From NCBI GenBank assembly GCA_004352715.1, contig SCFE01000104.1, forward strand, positions 1,301,369-1,365,368: a stretch of DNA of 64,000 bases. Direction: 5' to 3'. The position numbers and the translations under genes were made by a program. The notes beneath the pieces were generated by a model that was not told the origin of the DNA, did not search any database, and saw only the letters and a program-made list of their open reading frames with translations. This document shows, in pieces, positions 33,100-45,947 of the stretch. The number at the start of each line of letters is the position of its first letter. Within the stretch, counting starts at the first letter, position 1. Origin of the DNA: Hofstenia miamia. Its lineage: Eukaryota > Xenacoelomorpha > Acoela.

Positions 33100-35368
33100 A
33101 CAGAAAATACTACAATAAAATCATTCACACCTTGATATACCCTGATCCTCGGAAAACATGAAAGCCCTGCAATCTTAAGCTAAGTAACATCCTAAAGCAT
33201 AAAAATTAGTGGATCTAATCGCCAAAAGCAGGTTTGGAAGCAAATGGTGAAAGGAATCAGAAACATGGACGGAGAAATGAAACGGAAACTTAAATTACTA
33301 TACATGAAGAACGAAGATTTGAAAAATGAGAATTAGACAAACGCATCTTGTTTATTGATGTTGATTTTATATAAGTAAAATTTTATTAAAAAAATAGTAT
33401 AGACGCTTGGACTTGGAAAAGTAATGAATTTCGGTTATATTTTTAAATTTTACTAGCAATTTAAACTTTTCTAAAAAGCTATTCATTAAAGAAATTTAAA
33501 AAATTAGTAAATTTCATAGCATAAACCAATGATCAACAAAATCTTTACAAACCTTAAATTGACGACCGATCTCAAAAATGAATCATCCCGAATAATTTAA
33601 GGAAATGGTTTACGACTACAGTATTATCGCTAGCCTTCTAATACAAATAATTTACGCTGTCTATCAAAGTAACACGCTTTAAATAATCATTAGTACTATC
33701 TTAACACGAACATGAGAAAGGCGCAAATTACTACCCCTATTTGGTTAAAGTGCGACAAGATTTATCACAAGCAGTGATAATCAATGAGAGCAAATATAAT
33801 GAATTGTGGTTACACTTTACTATATTATATTTCAACTAGGGCGGGCACGTGTGGAAATAGTAATATTTGAATATGTAAACTACTTACGTCAAATTCAAGA
33901 GATAGATAAAATGAAATACGCAATAACCTAAAAGCAATTGTTGGCCAATGAAAGCAGACTATGCCAGAATATTAATTCAATTACTCATTTATTCATGAAA
34001 GGTTTACAAACACTACAACATATTTCATATTTGGGCGTGTATAATCTCACATTACGCAATATATTTTACTAGAATATATATATTACATAGAATGGAATTT
34101 TAAGTTAAACATTTCTCATGCCAGTATAGTTTAGTGAGTACTTTTGATACATAGTGTTATTTTCAAAAAATCCGCACTCTTACCATTCAAAACACAGAAT
34201 TTAGGGGTGAAGCTAAACTTTTGCATCGCATTGCATATGCATGTATATTTTTGGCATTGCACGTTTTTCGAATAAAAATTGGCACGATGTTCACTTGATT
34301 TCTTTTAAGAATAATGTTGGCAATAATCAATCCTAGAGTTACAGAGACGATTGCGACTATCCAAATTTTGACTATCAAAAATGCATTCATATATGCATGA
34401 ACGCACATCTAACAATGCATGTATGTGTTAGAATAATAGAAATTCATATATTAATTCACTCAGTGACCGCAGAACGAATTTTCGTTAGAGGGGCAAGGTA
34501 CATTTATTACCAAACATACTAACAAATTAAGAGAACTTTTACAGTTTGCATTATAACATTTAGGGACGCTTTTCTGAAATTTCATATTTAGGGTGGGGGA
34601 GATATCTATAAGACATAGTTTTACACATATTTCTGCCCGAAAGACCCATTTTCGAACTTAGAAAGTTGCTTGCAGGGTATATTTGCTTAGACATTGACAT
34701 GACCAACAAATCCCGCTGGTATTCGCTAAGGTTCGAATGATTCATCTCCTATTTTAAAAATATAGTATTAACGATGTGAAATGGCCGTGAATTGAAAGTG
34801 AATATCGCTTTACAAATGGGGTTCATATAGAAACGTCTTATTAATCCTTGGAATAAAAACCTGACCATATGTTTGATTTTACTTGTATATTTTAGAGATT
34901 TTCAACTTTAGCTTCAATATTAATAAATTTTACAAATTGTCAAAAGAGTTTATGAATAAAAATTACAAATATCAATATATACACGTGATAAACGTTTCTG
35001 TGTTGGAGAAGAATTAGGTAAAAATCCACGAGGAAAACCACTACAGATCTATAACCGTGAGAGTGGAAATAATATGAAAACTCAGTTTGTGAAAGTCATT
35101 TACGGGCGTAGCCGCACCCATCACTCATTGACCCTTTTAAATGACAATTTCTTATCCAAGTCAATGCACCTCCTTATACGGTGTGATCCACTCAACAATT
35201 ATTTGAAAAGCAAGAAATTCGGATCCGGAACTGTCCACCAGTAGGAAATGCCGATTATTAGCCAAACATACAACACTAATATATTATTGCAAGGAATCCA
35301 CCGCAACAAATATATTTGATATAAAATATGACTATATCAATTAATTATTATAGACTTTGTACATTTAG
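33100..35368. other. Unassigned DNA
   Basis: Small frames (34187-34408 minus with one hydrophobic stretch; 34560-34745 minus) carry no family signature. A (TA)-rich patch lies near 34070-34085. Nothing else is supported. Confidence 0.5.
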
Positions 35369-35376
35369 GTTTAAAC

Positions 35377-35808
35377 TAGGGATGCACCGGAATCCGGTAA
35401 CACAGAATTACGCAACCGGATCCGGATAACCGAAAAATGCACCTTGTTTACCGGATAACATATGTGCAATATTATCGCCAAATTCTAAGATAAACTTAAT
35501 TTAAAATGGAATTTTATAGGAAAAAACAATATTTTTTCCATGATATGCAAGTTTTCATGCAACAAAACAAGTTTATCTGACATGTTAGAATATAGTCTAT
35601 TTCGTTGACTTGACAATACATTTTCATATATGCTGAATATTCATTCACATCAACCCTAACCCCATTTACACAAGAGGTTGATATTAATTGAGAGATGAGG
35701 TTGTTCTTAAGTAATAATTAAACAAGATACTAACCGGTATCCGGCATTCAAATTATCAGGAATTATCCGGTATCCGGTAATTCAATTCACAACCCGGATC
35801 CATTTCTA
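35377..35808. mobile_element. 432-bp hAT MITE with perfect 8-bp target duplication
   Basis: The element is flanked by GTTTAAAC at 35369-35376 and 35809-35816, a perfect 8-bp duplication. The termini are TAGGGATGCACCGGAATCCG on the left and, from the right inward, TAGAAATGGATCCGGGTTGT. Subterminal CCGGTATCCGG-type words recur at both ends. There is no ORF. The 8-bp duplication and TAGRGATG ends are typical of hAT. Confidence 0.9.
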
Positions 35809-35816
35809 GTTTAAAC

Positions 35817-37788
35817 AATGAGTAATCTTCCATTGTTTTTATCTAAGCATTACAAATATTTAATTTAACCTTTAACCGCAACGGAATTTTTTACAATTTT
35901 TATGATGGTTTTTTGAACAAAATTTTTAATGATTACAACTCACGAACTAATAGATATGCAAAATCTGAAAGCTCTGCAAAATAGACGAGTGTCTCCTTTC
36001 TCATTTCGTTTTAAAATTGCGGCCGGCCATTGACATTGCACGTGCACAGAATGCCTCAATGCATTTGAGTGGAACATCTATATAAAACGAAATTGTTTCG
36101 GGTACTTGTTGCTACAATGATCTTTAGACCTCATGATTAAGTGAAAATCAGATATGGAAAGAACCGGAAATTATAAAAATCGACATTTTGAATGAAAAAC
36201 AGTTAATATTTTCAAGTATTTCAAAATGACATTGAAGCATATTCACCAATGCATAGGTGCATACCTCGCGATTTCCAAATTTCACAACAGGATTGGAGAA
36301 AATTGTTCTAAAACGTGAAAAAGCGGTTCGAAAATAATGATGAAGGCGTATTAGAAGTCTATATCACTCTTCTAAGTTTGAGAAAAACAAGATTTTAACA
36401 AAATATTCTACATTCCTGATACATAATGAAGCTCTAAACAGTGACATATACAATGTAAAAATGTAGATGGTTCACATAACCGTATACTCTAAAGGCAAAA
36501 TACGCTTGTATTAGTAACACAGTTAGAAACTCATTACTCTATCAGTAAGTGATGTAGAGGTTTATAAATAAATACTGTCAAGAAAATAGTATGAAACCGA
36601 TTCAACAATGACGTACAACATCATTGTTACGCCTGTAACCAATTATTCTAAGAAATTATTTCCCTACTAAGTCTTTTGCTTACAGCACTAATCTATAACA
36701 TTTTCGCTTTTAGCATTCCTCAAATTAAAAAAAATCCTTTCTTAAATTAACATCAGTTGATAAACATAGTCATAATCACTAGCTTTTGCAGATATTGTGC
36801 ACATTAGTGAAGATACCATTGTAAAGTAAGTAAAGTAAAATTAAGAGAAAAATCCTTTTGAAAACACCGTAAAAGTTGATGGGATTTTCAGAATGGAAAT
36901 TAGTCAATACCCAGACAACATCCAACTTTGGAGAAATGCTAGACCACGTTTGGTCCAAATTAGTGCTTTATCTTAAAATTCAATTCCGATTGATCTTACA
37001 ATTTTAATTTTCCAAATTATTCTTTCCTCACCCTAACATTGGAAACGCATTATATTTGTATTTTCATTGCGTGTAATCAAAAGTTGGTTGAAGTTATTCT
37101 AAAGACATTTAGAAACTGTATTCTAATAATCTGATGTCGATATTTTTCTTTAGTGTTACTTTTTTGTCTCAAAAAAATATCTTCAATTCAAATTCAATTT
37201 TAGATATTTATTAAGTTTCCATTAATTAATTCGTTATGGTTGAGGATATTTATACTTGTTCTTAGTTTTTATGATGTAAAGCTTTTACCTTATTCATATC
37301 TGAAGAGAAAATTAATGAGCTTAACGTCTCATTTTTTCTTTTTGCCTGTTACATACGTAATCATGGAATGTTTCTTTGTCCTTTTAAAAGAATGTAAGCA
37401 GCTTAAGATTCATTACAAAGCAAGCATAGATTTGTAGTAACTGTTATTGCAAATGCATTGAACGTAGACGTTATACTTTACTACAAATCTACTCAAGGTA
37501 AACATCAATCCGCAAACAAACAACTTGACTATATTTATAGGGCAGCATCTTAAACAAATTTAATAATAGCTCAAAGATAGTTTATCGAAAACTTCAAATG
37601 TTTGCAAAGGCTAACATTGAAATATGGTGCTATGCAGCGTAGAAGAAAATTAGCAATTCAATGTCAAAAAGCAAATGGTAGATATTGGGTGTGACTACTA
37701 TAACTAAGACATGTAAAGTATTTTGTTTAAAGAATTGATAAAATGCAACTCCGAGTTTAAAATAATTATTCATCTTGACTGAAAGAAA
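35817..37788. other. Unassigned DNA with one small hairpin
   Basis: No gene is recognised. AGATTTGTAGTAA (37428-37440) and its exact complement TTACTACAAATCT (37478-37490) form a 13-bp stem with a 37-base loop. Confidence 0.5.
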
Positions 37789-37938
37789 ATGGTGTTGGCG
37801 GTTGAAAGGCGCGTGTTGTCAATAGAGCATGTTTTTCGCATGACATTTAAAAAGAAGCTATTGCTTCATCCATATAAAGTGACAGTTCATCACCTGAGAG
37901 AAGTGGACTCAGAAACGCGTATTCATTTCTGTGGATAA
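37789..37938 (+). pseudogene. Mariner-like transposase N-terminal scrap
   Basis: A 49-codon frame includes SIEHVFRMTFKKKLLLHPYK followed by VTVHHLREVDSETRIHFC and stops at TAA (37936-37938); the next codons would read FQEF. This corresponds to the helix-turn-helix end of mariner-type transposases (S-x-x-x-V-x-R-x-L-x-x-x-L-x-x-x-P-Y-K-x-x...H/Y-x-x-R-x-x-F-C/A-x-W). The catalytic domain is not found downstream in recognisable form. Assigned from motif memory. Confidence 0.45.
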
Positions 37939-39544
37939 TTTCAGGAGTTCGCATCAAGGAACTTCTACCACGAGTAGTAGATGATGCTGTATTTTCAAAG
38001 TCAAAATCAAAATGTCAATTGCTATATTTTCAGGCATTAACATCACCAGTTAGCACAGTCATGAAGCCGAATTTGGAACTGAAAAGATATCTTTAACTTG
38101 ATCTTGGTAAAGATATAATTCGTCAGGCTTATTGCGAATCTCAAGTTGAAATACAATACGTTCTTCTACAAAACCGGGTAATTTCCCAAGTCAGGTTTAT
38201 CACACATCAATTTACTTAAAACAAATGCATTTAGAACAGTGAAAACAATCGATTGTCGAACCACATTCAAAACGAAACAAATGAAAGTTTAAATGTACGA
38301 TAATTCAAAGTTGAATGCGATCTCGAGAATTAAATTTTCAATTGTTCTCACGTTGATAGCGACGTAAAGCATTGATAAATATTAAACTAGGAAGGGTGAG
38401 TAATTACTCACTAATGTAACATCCAACGAACAGCTGTAAATGACTTCTTAAAATTAAATATTCATATATTGATAAAACTTAATTATATATTTCTATAGAA
38501 AGTAGATAGGTCAGAAGAAATTGCGGGCCCGAGACTGACACAAGATATTTTTTTCGGAACCAAAGTGAATTAAATGAGTGCCTAGATTTAGCTAAGATAT
38601 CTGAAATACCTGTTTACAGAAGAATAACAGAAATATTCTTTTGGATGTAATACAAAATTTCAAAATAAGAATAAAAACGTCTATGCTACTGAAAAATTCA
38701 CTGAACAAAAAAATAACCTTGTAAAATTATCATCGACAAATATTGAAAGCTTGAAATAGCACCAACCCTAAAAGATTTCCAAATAAAATTTATTGAAATC
38801 CATTCAATAAAATATTAAGTTTACTTAGGTAAACATATTTAAACAGAAATTCGCTAATTGCGGTCTTAATGAAATCAATTAATATTAATAAAATCGAAAT
38901 ATTTACAACTTATAAACAACGACTAACCGGTAAACTTTTCTCCTTAAGTACAAGACCAATGCCGTCACAAAAATGTAATGGTATTTCGATTATTTAAAAC
39001 TAGAATGTTTAAAACGAGTTCTTCTGCGACCCTACAATCTTTAACAAAATACGGATGAGGGCAGTAAACAGCTGAATTCGCATTTATCTTTACTAGAACG
39101 CTTGAAAATTCTAATGGCGTTTTCTCTCACAGTCGAGGAAGATGTTTTCAAAGAAACTAGCGTAGTTATCTTTAATATTCCGCGGACGTATTATTGCCAG
39201 AAACGTATTTAAGCCGAAGCATATGGAAATGAATGGAAATTTGAAAGGAATAAATTGTTACTATGAGAACAAGAAACATAGGGCAAATGGGGAATTGAAA
39301 TTCTAAGAAATTCCCAACATTTTCAAAATTCAAAGATTTAACATCAAACAATGCTTATAAACGGGTCAAACTTTTCTGACCCGACCATAATAATATGCAG
39401 ACCCGTCTTCCTAAATATGACTCAACTGTGCTCGACTTGCTCGTTTGGAATCATGGAAAGAGTTACTAATTTGATATGCTTGCGACAATTTCAAAAAACA
39501 AAACTAACAATATCAGCTTAATAAAGTGGTATAATAATAGCAAG
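37939..39544. other. Unassigned AT-rich DNA
   Basis: No credible frame longer than about 60 codons is present. No element ends were identified. Confidence 0.5.
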
Positions 39545-39549
39545 AAAAC

Positions 39550-40130
39550 GAATATCTCCTTAATCATTTATAAAGCTAGCATGCACTCCATACAGATATC
39601 GATCTCTCATCATGCAAAAGCTTGATAGAGAGCCTAAAACCTGAAAAATGTGTTTTATAGAGTGCAAGTTAGAGTTCCAGTCTGCTTAGATTAATCTCAT
39701 GCTATCAAAACAATCGAAATATATGTGTCTTCACACCAAATAGGTTCCTTATCATTTATGAAACTAGCTTTACCCCAAACAGATATCTATCTCTTACCAG
39801 AGGCGTACCCAGGATTTTCTGCCGGGGGGGCATCATTGTTATTCCATAAAAATGCATTTCACGATCCTAGATTTGAAATTTTTAAATTTCTTACGACAAA
39901 TTTTTTGATTTATCCAGTCAAAATTATATTTGGAAACCTGACTGGGGGGGGACATTCCAAAATGTCCCCCCTGGGTACGCCACTGTCTCTTACCATGACA
40001 AAAAATTATGAGGGGCAGAGTAAAATCTAAAAAATGTGTTTTATAGAGTGCAAGTTAGAGTTCAAGGCAGCTTAGATTATTCTCAATGGAGATTAGATTT
40101 GAAAACAGCAACATGTCACCAAAACAAACA
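39550..40130. repeat. Diverged tandem duplication, second copy carrying a MITE
   Basis: The block 39556-39730 (CCTTAATCATTTATAAAGC to CTGCTTAGATTAATCTCA and beyond) recurs in diverged form at 39747-40090, sharing AATGTGTTTTATAGAGTGCA in both copies. Copy 2 is interrupted by the hAT MITE at 39798-39985, so the duplication predates that insertion or the MITE entered only one copy. Confidence 0.75.
39798..39985. mobile_element. 188-bp hAT MITE with perfect 8-bp target duplication
   Basis: Flanked by TCTCTTAC at 39790-39797 and 39986-39993. The inverted termini are CAGAGGCGTACCCAGG and, from the right inward, CAGTGGCGTACCCAGG. Subterminal G-runs occur at both ends. No coding capacity. Confidence 0.9.
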
Positions 40131-40494
40131 GAAATGTGTGTTTTCACACATAACTAGCCAGCAAGTAATGGGAAAATTATATGCTTTGCTATGCATTAGG
40201 CCGAGCGCAAACGATACAACTTTTAAAAAAGCGATTTCTCAAGTGGCTAGAAGAGTAAACAATTTATGAAAATCAGTTGCGCGCAAACGAAGCAATTTTT
40301 GGTTACAACCTCTCAAATTATTACAGCATACAAACTCAAGTGACATTATTGCTATCTACCTTTATAGTTATTAAGATAAACAGGCAATTTCACGGCAAAC
40401 ACATAAAATTATTATCTGAATATCGTTTAAATAAATGTATTTACGTGATACTATACATTTATATTGACTGTGAAAGATTTATAATCAACATCAA

Positions 40495-40496
<2 letters not shown>

Positions 40497-40541
<45 letters not shown>
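40497..40541. repeat. (CT)n(TA)n compound microsatellite
   Basis: CTCTCTCTCT passes directly into (TA)n. Confidence 0.95.
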
Positions 40542-40544
<3 letters not shown>

Positions 40545-41208
40545 TAACTTCAATTATTATTTAAAAAATCAGAAATGCCATTTATGATATAGCCATAACG
40601 CAAAATAAGCTTATAATATTTATTTAAATAAATAGCAAATTACAATCAACAACTTAACATTCTTTTTATAATATTATTAATTCCACTGTTCCGACAGGCA
40701 ATTTACTAACCAATATAAAATTCAGACATATTTTCATATAGATACTATTCTGTGTTTAATTTATGAAACTCTTTGTTTTTACTATTCGTTTCAAAGTTTT
40801 AAGCTTTCATGTATTTATTTTTTTGCAGATTACAGTTTTTCTAAACGATACTGGTTTGATATAAAATTGCTATATAATTAGTGAAAGTTTGAACTTATTC
40901 AGGAATAGCAAAACATTACCCTAGTCGTACACCGCCGTAAAGTAAAGTAAACCAGAGAATTTTAGATTGGATTTTACTTAAGACCTCGCACACTATCGTA
41001 AAGTTAAGTATAACTATTGTTTAACATGCATAAAAAGTTAAATGAAACCCAATTTATTAGCAAAAATTCTAACTAAAAGAATGTATTTTGATATATTTAT
41101 GATATGCAAGCGAGTGTTACTGTGCAATTTAATAAAAAAATTAAATGCATACAAAATTAATGTGATATATCTCATTTGATTTTGATAACTTCGAAGATTT
41201 CGATGTAA

Positions 41209-41470
41209 AGCCTATGCTACGCGAACAACTTTTGTCGTCAATTTTTGTTGGCAAACGAAAATCGTTCGTGTAGCACCCCTCGTCCACAACTAAAATCGGG
41301 AGTAATTATCTAGATTAAGGTTGTTCGTTCGGTCCAACAAAAATTGGACAATAGAAATTTTTCGTGTAGCACGCCTTTCGCCAACTCGTGAAGTAATTAA
41401 ATGATAAAAGTTTTCCGTGTAGCAGGGTGCTCCGTCCAACTTAGTTGTCGGAGAAATAATTGTCGAACTT
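41209..41470. mobile_element. Partial Harbinger-like MITE (GCTACACGAACAAC family)
   Basis: The left end TAA|AGCCTATGCTACGCGAACAA matches the termini of the intact copy at 42286-42496. Inside, GTGTAGCA words recur (about 41270, 41365 and 41420). No proper right end is present; the region passes into the block shared with 44706. Confidence 0.55.
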
Positions 41471-41849
41471 TCTAGTAATTATCACCTTCAAAGATAAATA
41501 ACAATTTTAAGCTATAATTTCAATCGTTCTCAGAGTTCATTTCGGACTGTAATATTTAAAATTAACTAGGTTTATAGAATTAATCATGATTTGTACATTT
41601 TTATGTTAAAATAAACACATATCACTATGTAGGCATTCTTTTGTATACTTGCGTATCAGCATTAAATTAAAACAATTAACCCATCAAAAAGAATCCTTTG
41701 TAGTAAACAAAAACATTTGAACATAAAATAGTGATTAGATTGGGGAGTCTATCACAGCGCAGCTTTGCGAACTCAAGTATTGTTTCAACAGTGCAGGCAA
41801 TTATGATGTTTGGTTGAATTTCAAAGTAACAGCATCATTCGTATTTAAT
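41416..41849. repeat. Copy of the 44700-45120 block ending at a single N
   Basis: From GTGTAGCAGGGTG onward this block matches 44715-45120 almost base for base through GTATTTAAT, then stops at the single N (41850). The copy at 44706-45120 continues into unique DNA. A (TA)n tract follows the N (41860-41899). Confidence 0.8.
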
Positions 41850-41858
41850 NTCCAAAGC

Positions 41859-41901
<43 letters not shown>

Positions 41902-42285
41902 TTTCCTACATAAATAAATATTGAATTCTGCTTTCATAATGTTGCCGTTCAAATTCAAGGCCATTATTACGATCACTCATTTAGGAATGTAAACAAGCAC
42001 ATTTCATCAGACGCGGTTTAATAATATTCAAGAAAATACGGATACAGATATTGAAACAATATTGTTTCATTATAAAGACATTAAATATAATATAAAATAG
42101 CTTGTTGCTGCATATTCCTATAATTTAATACTGAAAAATATTCTAATATTTTAGTTCAACTGTTATGTTACATGAGCAATATTAATATTTCTTAACTTAA
42201 ATATTTCGGCATATTCGGATATTCTTGTAATTCTTTCTTAAATATTTTACAATGAAGTAACTGAAATAATAAAAAGTTGTTGTAA

Positions 42286-42496
42286 CACTATGCTACACGA
42301 ACAACTTTTATCAACAATTATTTGTCGCCGACTAAAATCGTTCGCGTAGCATCCCCTCCCCAACTTTTGTCTAAAACAAATTTAATGGCTAAAGTTGTTC
42401 GTGTACCATACCAAATGAACAACAAAAGTTGGCGACAAAAGTTGTCTGTTCGGACGACAAAAATCGGCGACAAAAGTTGTTCGTGTAGCATGGGCT
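42286..42496. mobile_element. 211-bp Harbinger-like MITE with TAA target duplication
   Basis: The ends CACTATGCTACACGAACAAC and, from the right inward, AGCCCATGCTACACGAACAA are inverted repeats. TAA flanks both sides (42283-42285, 42497-42499). Internal GACAAAAGTTG words repeat. Short frames through it are not genes. Confidence 0.75.
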
Positions 42497-42979
42497 TAAG
42501 AAGAACATAGTTTACTTTACTAAAAAGAACATCCTCCCACCCAGTTTTAATAACAAAGCAACTCGAGGAATACGAAAATATTTTGAACCATACCTTTAAA
42601 ATTTTACGAAAATTTTTGCACATTTTCTTTGCTTAAAAAGCAAATTAACTACTAAAGTGACTATAAGTAATTTTATTGTAAGTTCTTCAGCAAATTATGA
42701 ATCGAGTACATTTACATGTAATACATAATGACCATTTTTGCTTACTGTAATTATATTGGTATGATAACTGAACATTATTTTAATTGATATCTTACAAATG
42801 CACTTTAATGACTTTGTTGTGTTGTGCTTACTGTATGACAACTGTTTTGCTTTTGTGTTGTGTTTTGTTGGTTGTTGTGTAAAGAAACTCACAAAATGTA
42901 AATCTGCTAAATATACCTGAAAAATAACATATTAAACAACCAAAAACAAAATTTTTCAATTCAATGCTATAAGGACGTT

Positions 42980-43153
42980 TTACTCTTTCAGGGTAGTAAT
43001 TGGAAAACCGGCGACATTGTGAACATAGAATCCGTGAACTTAGTAGAATGTAATAGTTATGAAAATATGCGCCTTAGAAAAGCCTTTCCAGAGAAAAATG
43101 TTCTCAACAGATGTAACGTCAATCAAATAAAGCCTCAACTTTTCCCTTGCTAA
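42980..43153 (+). pseudogene. Possible integrase C-terminal fragment of an LTR element
   Basis: An open stretch reads GSNWKTGDIVNIESVNLVEC and ends with NMRLRKAFPEKNVLNRCNVN before a stop. The pattern G-D-I-V-x-I...R-x-x-x-A-F/Y-P-x-K...V-x-R-x-x-x-V resembles the end of BEL/Pao or Gypsy integrases. It lies about 200 bp ahead of the solo-LTR candidate, a sensible position for the 3' end of such an element. Tentative. Confidence 0.3.
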
Positions 43154-43352
43154 AAGTACATTATTAAATAGTGTAAATACGCAGTATTAACGCATCGACA
43201 ACAATTCAATGGATTCCCCCACAATTATGATAAACTTGCGTCCAATAAATGTTCAATTTAATGATGCCACAGCGTTCAGGCTAGGTTTATTAACAAGGCC
43301 GGTAAATTAGTAATTTAGTCCGGTATGTATACATGAATTTGAGAGTATATAA

Positions 43353-43552
43353 TGTAACATCGGCAGGTACCGGTTTTTAGTATCGGCCAGCTTACTCTCG
43401 CTTTTCGTGTTTACTAGTTTACTAGTTATTTGTAAATATTGTTAATATGAAGTGAATATAAGAGATCTAAGCAATTGTAAATACAGAGATAGTTAGCTGC
43501 GTTCTCATATTCAGCATTTCAGCGCACTTCCGTGCACCCTAGCGATGCTACA
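43353..43552 (+). repeat. Candidate LTR (about 200 bp) with 4-bp duplication
   Basis: It starts TGTAACATCGGCAGG and ends CGATGCTACA, so the ends form an extended TG...CA inverted pair (TGTARCATCG). ATAA flanks both sides (43349-43352, 43553-43556). No matching second LTR was found in the window. Orientation is assumed from the integrase-like trace upstream. Confidence 0.5.
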
Positions 43553-43556
43553 ATAA

Positions 43557-44705
43557 CGAAAACCAAACATACCTCTGCCTGGTAAAACCAAAATGGAGAT
43601 ATCCGGTGGCTTGTGGGTAATTTGGCGGTGCCATAATAAAAATATGTGGCTTCATTTAAAACGATACATAACTTAGGACCCTGCGAGCACTCGAAATTCA
43701 AGTCGAGGGCTAAACATTAACTCGATTTTAGCATGAATGCCATCTGTTTTTCTGCAATTTCTGCCTAGATAATATCGAAGAATCCATTGGTCTTTCACTA
43801 TTTCTCAAATTGTAAGCCATCAGGTTTGGTTTGTCACATTTAGTTCAACATGTTGTATTTCTGTCGTACATTTATATAGGGTGGCACATTTATATATCTA
43901 ACTTAGTCTGACGAGAAAAATAAGTTTAAGTATAATTCTGACTCGAACTCACCTCAAGCCTAAAATAGTCAACTCGCAGGGGCCTAACATAACTTCCTCT
44001 TTAGTGTTTTAATTCAAATCTTTATTCATTAAACTCATAACAATTCAACAAAGACATTAACATTAAAATGAGTTTAATTTCCAATACATATTGATCCAAA
44101 ACAGCGGAAAATTATTGCCCCATGCGTCCAAAATGACAAAGCAATCCATTTCGAAGAATATATTTGATTATCAAGGGATATTGATTTATATAATTTAGCA
44201 AAGTTATACCTGTGCGATTGTAAACAACAGTAAATTCGTTTAAATACAGAGAAATTGAAACCAAAATATAACCAGCAATTGTTGTCAAATACTAACACAA
44301 AAGCATACACTAAATGATGAAAAACCAATCATTTTTAAAAGGATGAAAAACTCATAACTTAACTATTCCTGAAACAATTCATTTCAATTTTTTGCACATT
44401 GTACTCATGATATGAAGTTTTTGATTGTCACTATTTAGAAAAATTTTTGTAATTTGTAGCTGTAGCGATTTTCAGACTTTATTTTCTGTGAAAAATTTTG
44501 GTGAGCAATTTTCGAGTCATTTCACTTTCCCGATAGAATTGGCATAAGAGGTTTATCTAAAAACGACAAACAATTTTCGACATTCTTATTTAAAAAAATT
44601 ACGAGTATCTTCTGGGATTTTTCAATGACATTCTCATGTATCTTCAGGGACGATTTTAAATAAGCTGTTTCAAGTTAAGAATATCACTTGGTGAAATCGT
44701 CTGAC
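43557..44705. other. Unassigned DNA
   Basis: Short minus-strand frames (43519-43701, 44074-44328) show no known motif. No gene is called. Confidence 0.5.
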
Positions 44706-45120
44706 AAAAGTTGTTCGTGTAGCAGGGTGTTCCGACCAACTTTTTTGTCACCTTCAAAGATAAATAAACAATTTTAAGCTATAATTTCAATCGTTCTCAG
44801 AGTTCATTTCGGACTGTAATATTTAAAATTAGCTAGGTTTATAGAATTAATAATCATGATTTGTACATTGTTATGTTTAAATAAACACATATCACAATGT
44901 AGGCATTTCTTTTGTATACTTGCGTATCAGCATTAAATTAAAACAGTTAACCCATCAAAAAGAATCCTTTGTAGTAAACAAAAACATTTGAACATAAAAT
45001 AGTGATTAGATTGGGAAGTCTATCACAGCGCAGCTTTGCGAACTCAAGTATTGTTTCAACAGTGCAGGCAATTATGATGTTTGGTTGAATTTCAAAGTAA
45101 CAGCATCATTCGTATTTAAT
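44706..45120. repeat. Repeat block also present at 41416-41849
   Basis: It begins with GACAAAAGTTGTTCGTGTAG, a Harbinger-like MITE remnant, and continues with the shared block. The two copies differ by a few small indels. Confidence 0.8.
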
Positions 45121-45945
45121 CATTCGTGCACAGTGATAATCTGCTCTCCAATGAAAATACGCATACCATTCTGTAGGCCGCCATAGCTCAATAACAATCG
45201 TATTTTAATGTGATTTCATAAATTTAGATAGTTTTTAAAGCGATGAATATATGCAATCAGTATGAGAAGTTATTACATCACGCTGAATTCATGTCCAATG
45301 CAATGCAATAGCTGTACGACGAACTAACAAGGTAGGTATATCGGTAAATGCTGCTGAACAGCGGCCATAAAATAAGCACTTATGAATCAGAAATCAATTA
45401 AGCCTCCTAGCAGTACTCACATATATGTCATCAAATCAAAATCGAATTTTAAATGATTGTCATTACGCAACATTGAGGAGCCGAATTCAATGAAATTGAG
45501 CATATAAAATCTTCAATTGCAAATGCATATGTGAAGATTTCAAACGAATCGATAAATATACACTAGAGCTATAAGCAATTTCAACCACGGATAGATAAAC
45601 GGGTAGGCTTTTCCAATGAGGTGGGATTCGGTTGGGCTCCATAGGGATGCACATGGTCTTCTTGAGGTGGAGTGGGTTGTAGTTGAGATGAATATTCGCA
45701 TCATGGGCTGCATTGATATTGGTGGGGCAAATACTGTAACTTTAAATACTATTATAAGATGGTTTTTGTCTTTCTATATTATTGGCAAATAACATCCACT
45801 TCAACTATGAGAACACACTTGTTATTATTATGCTACTCTATCTCAAAACTTACTTAAAATTGGGGAAAACGAGAAAGCGAAAATCGTTAGTAAAAATACA
45901 TAAGTATGACTTGTGTCATGGGGATGCGTGGGGACCCATGGGGAT
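45121..45945. other. Unassigned DNA
   Basis: No coding trace. The end of the stretch is locally G-rich (GGGGATGCGTGGGGACCC near 45920). Confidence 0.5.
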
Positions 45946-45947
45946 TA

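Noticed and set aside
36003-36010. GC-rich island-like words (GGCCGGCC near 36020) as a promoter or CpG island
   Set aside because: It is an isolated 8-mer in AT-rich DNA with no adjoining gene.
42318-42623. 101-codon minus-strand ORF and its 62-codon plus-strand partner
   Set aside because: Both run through the inverted termini of the MITE at 42286-42496, which are open in several frames by composition.
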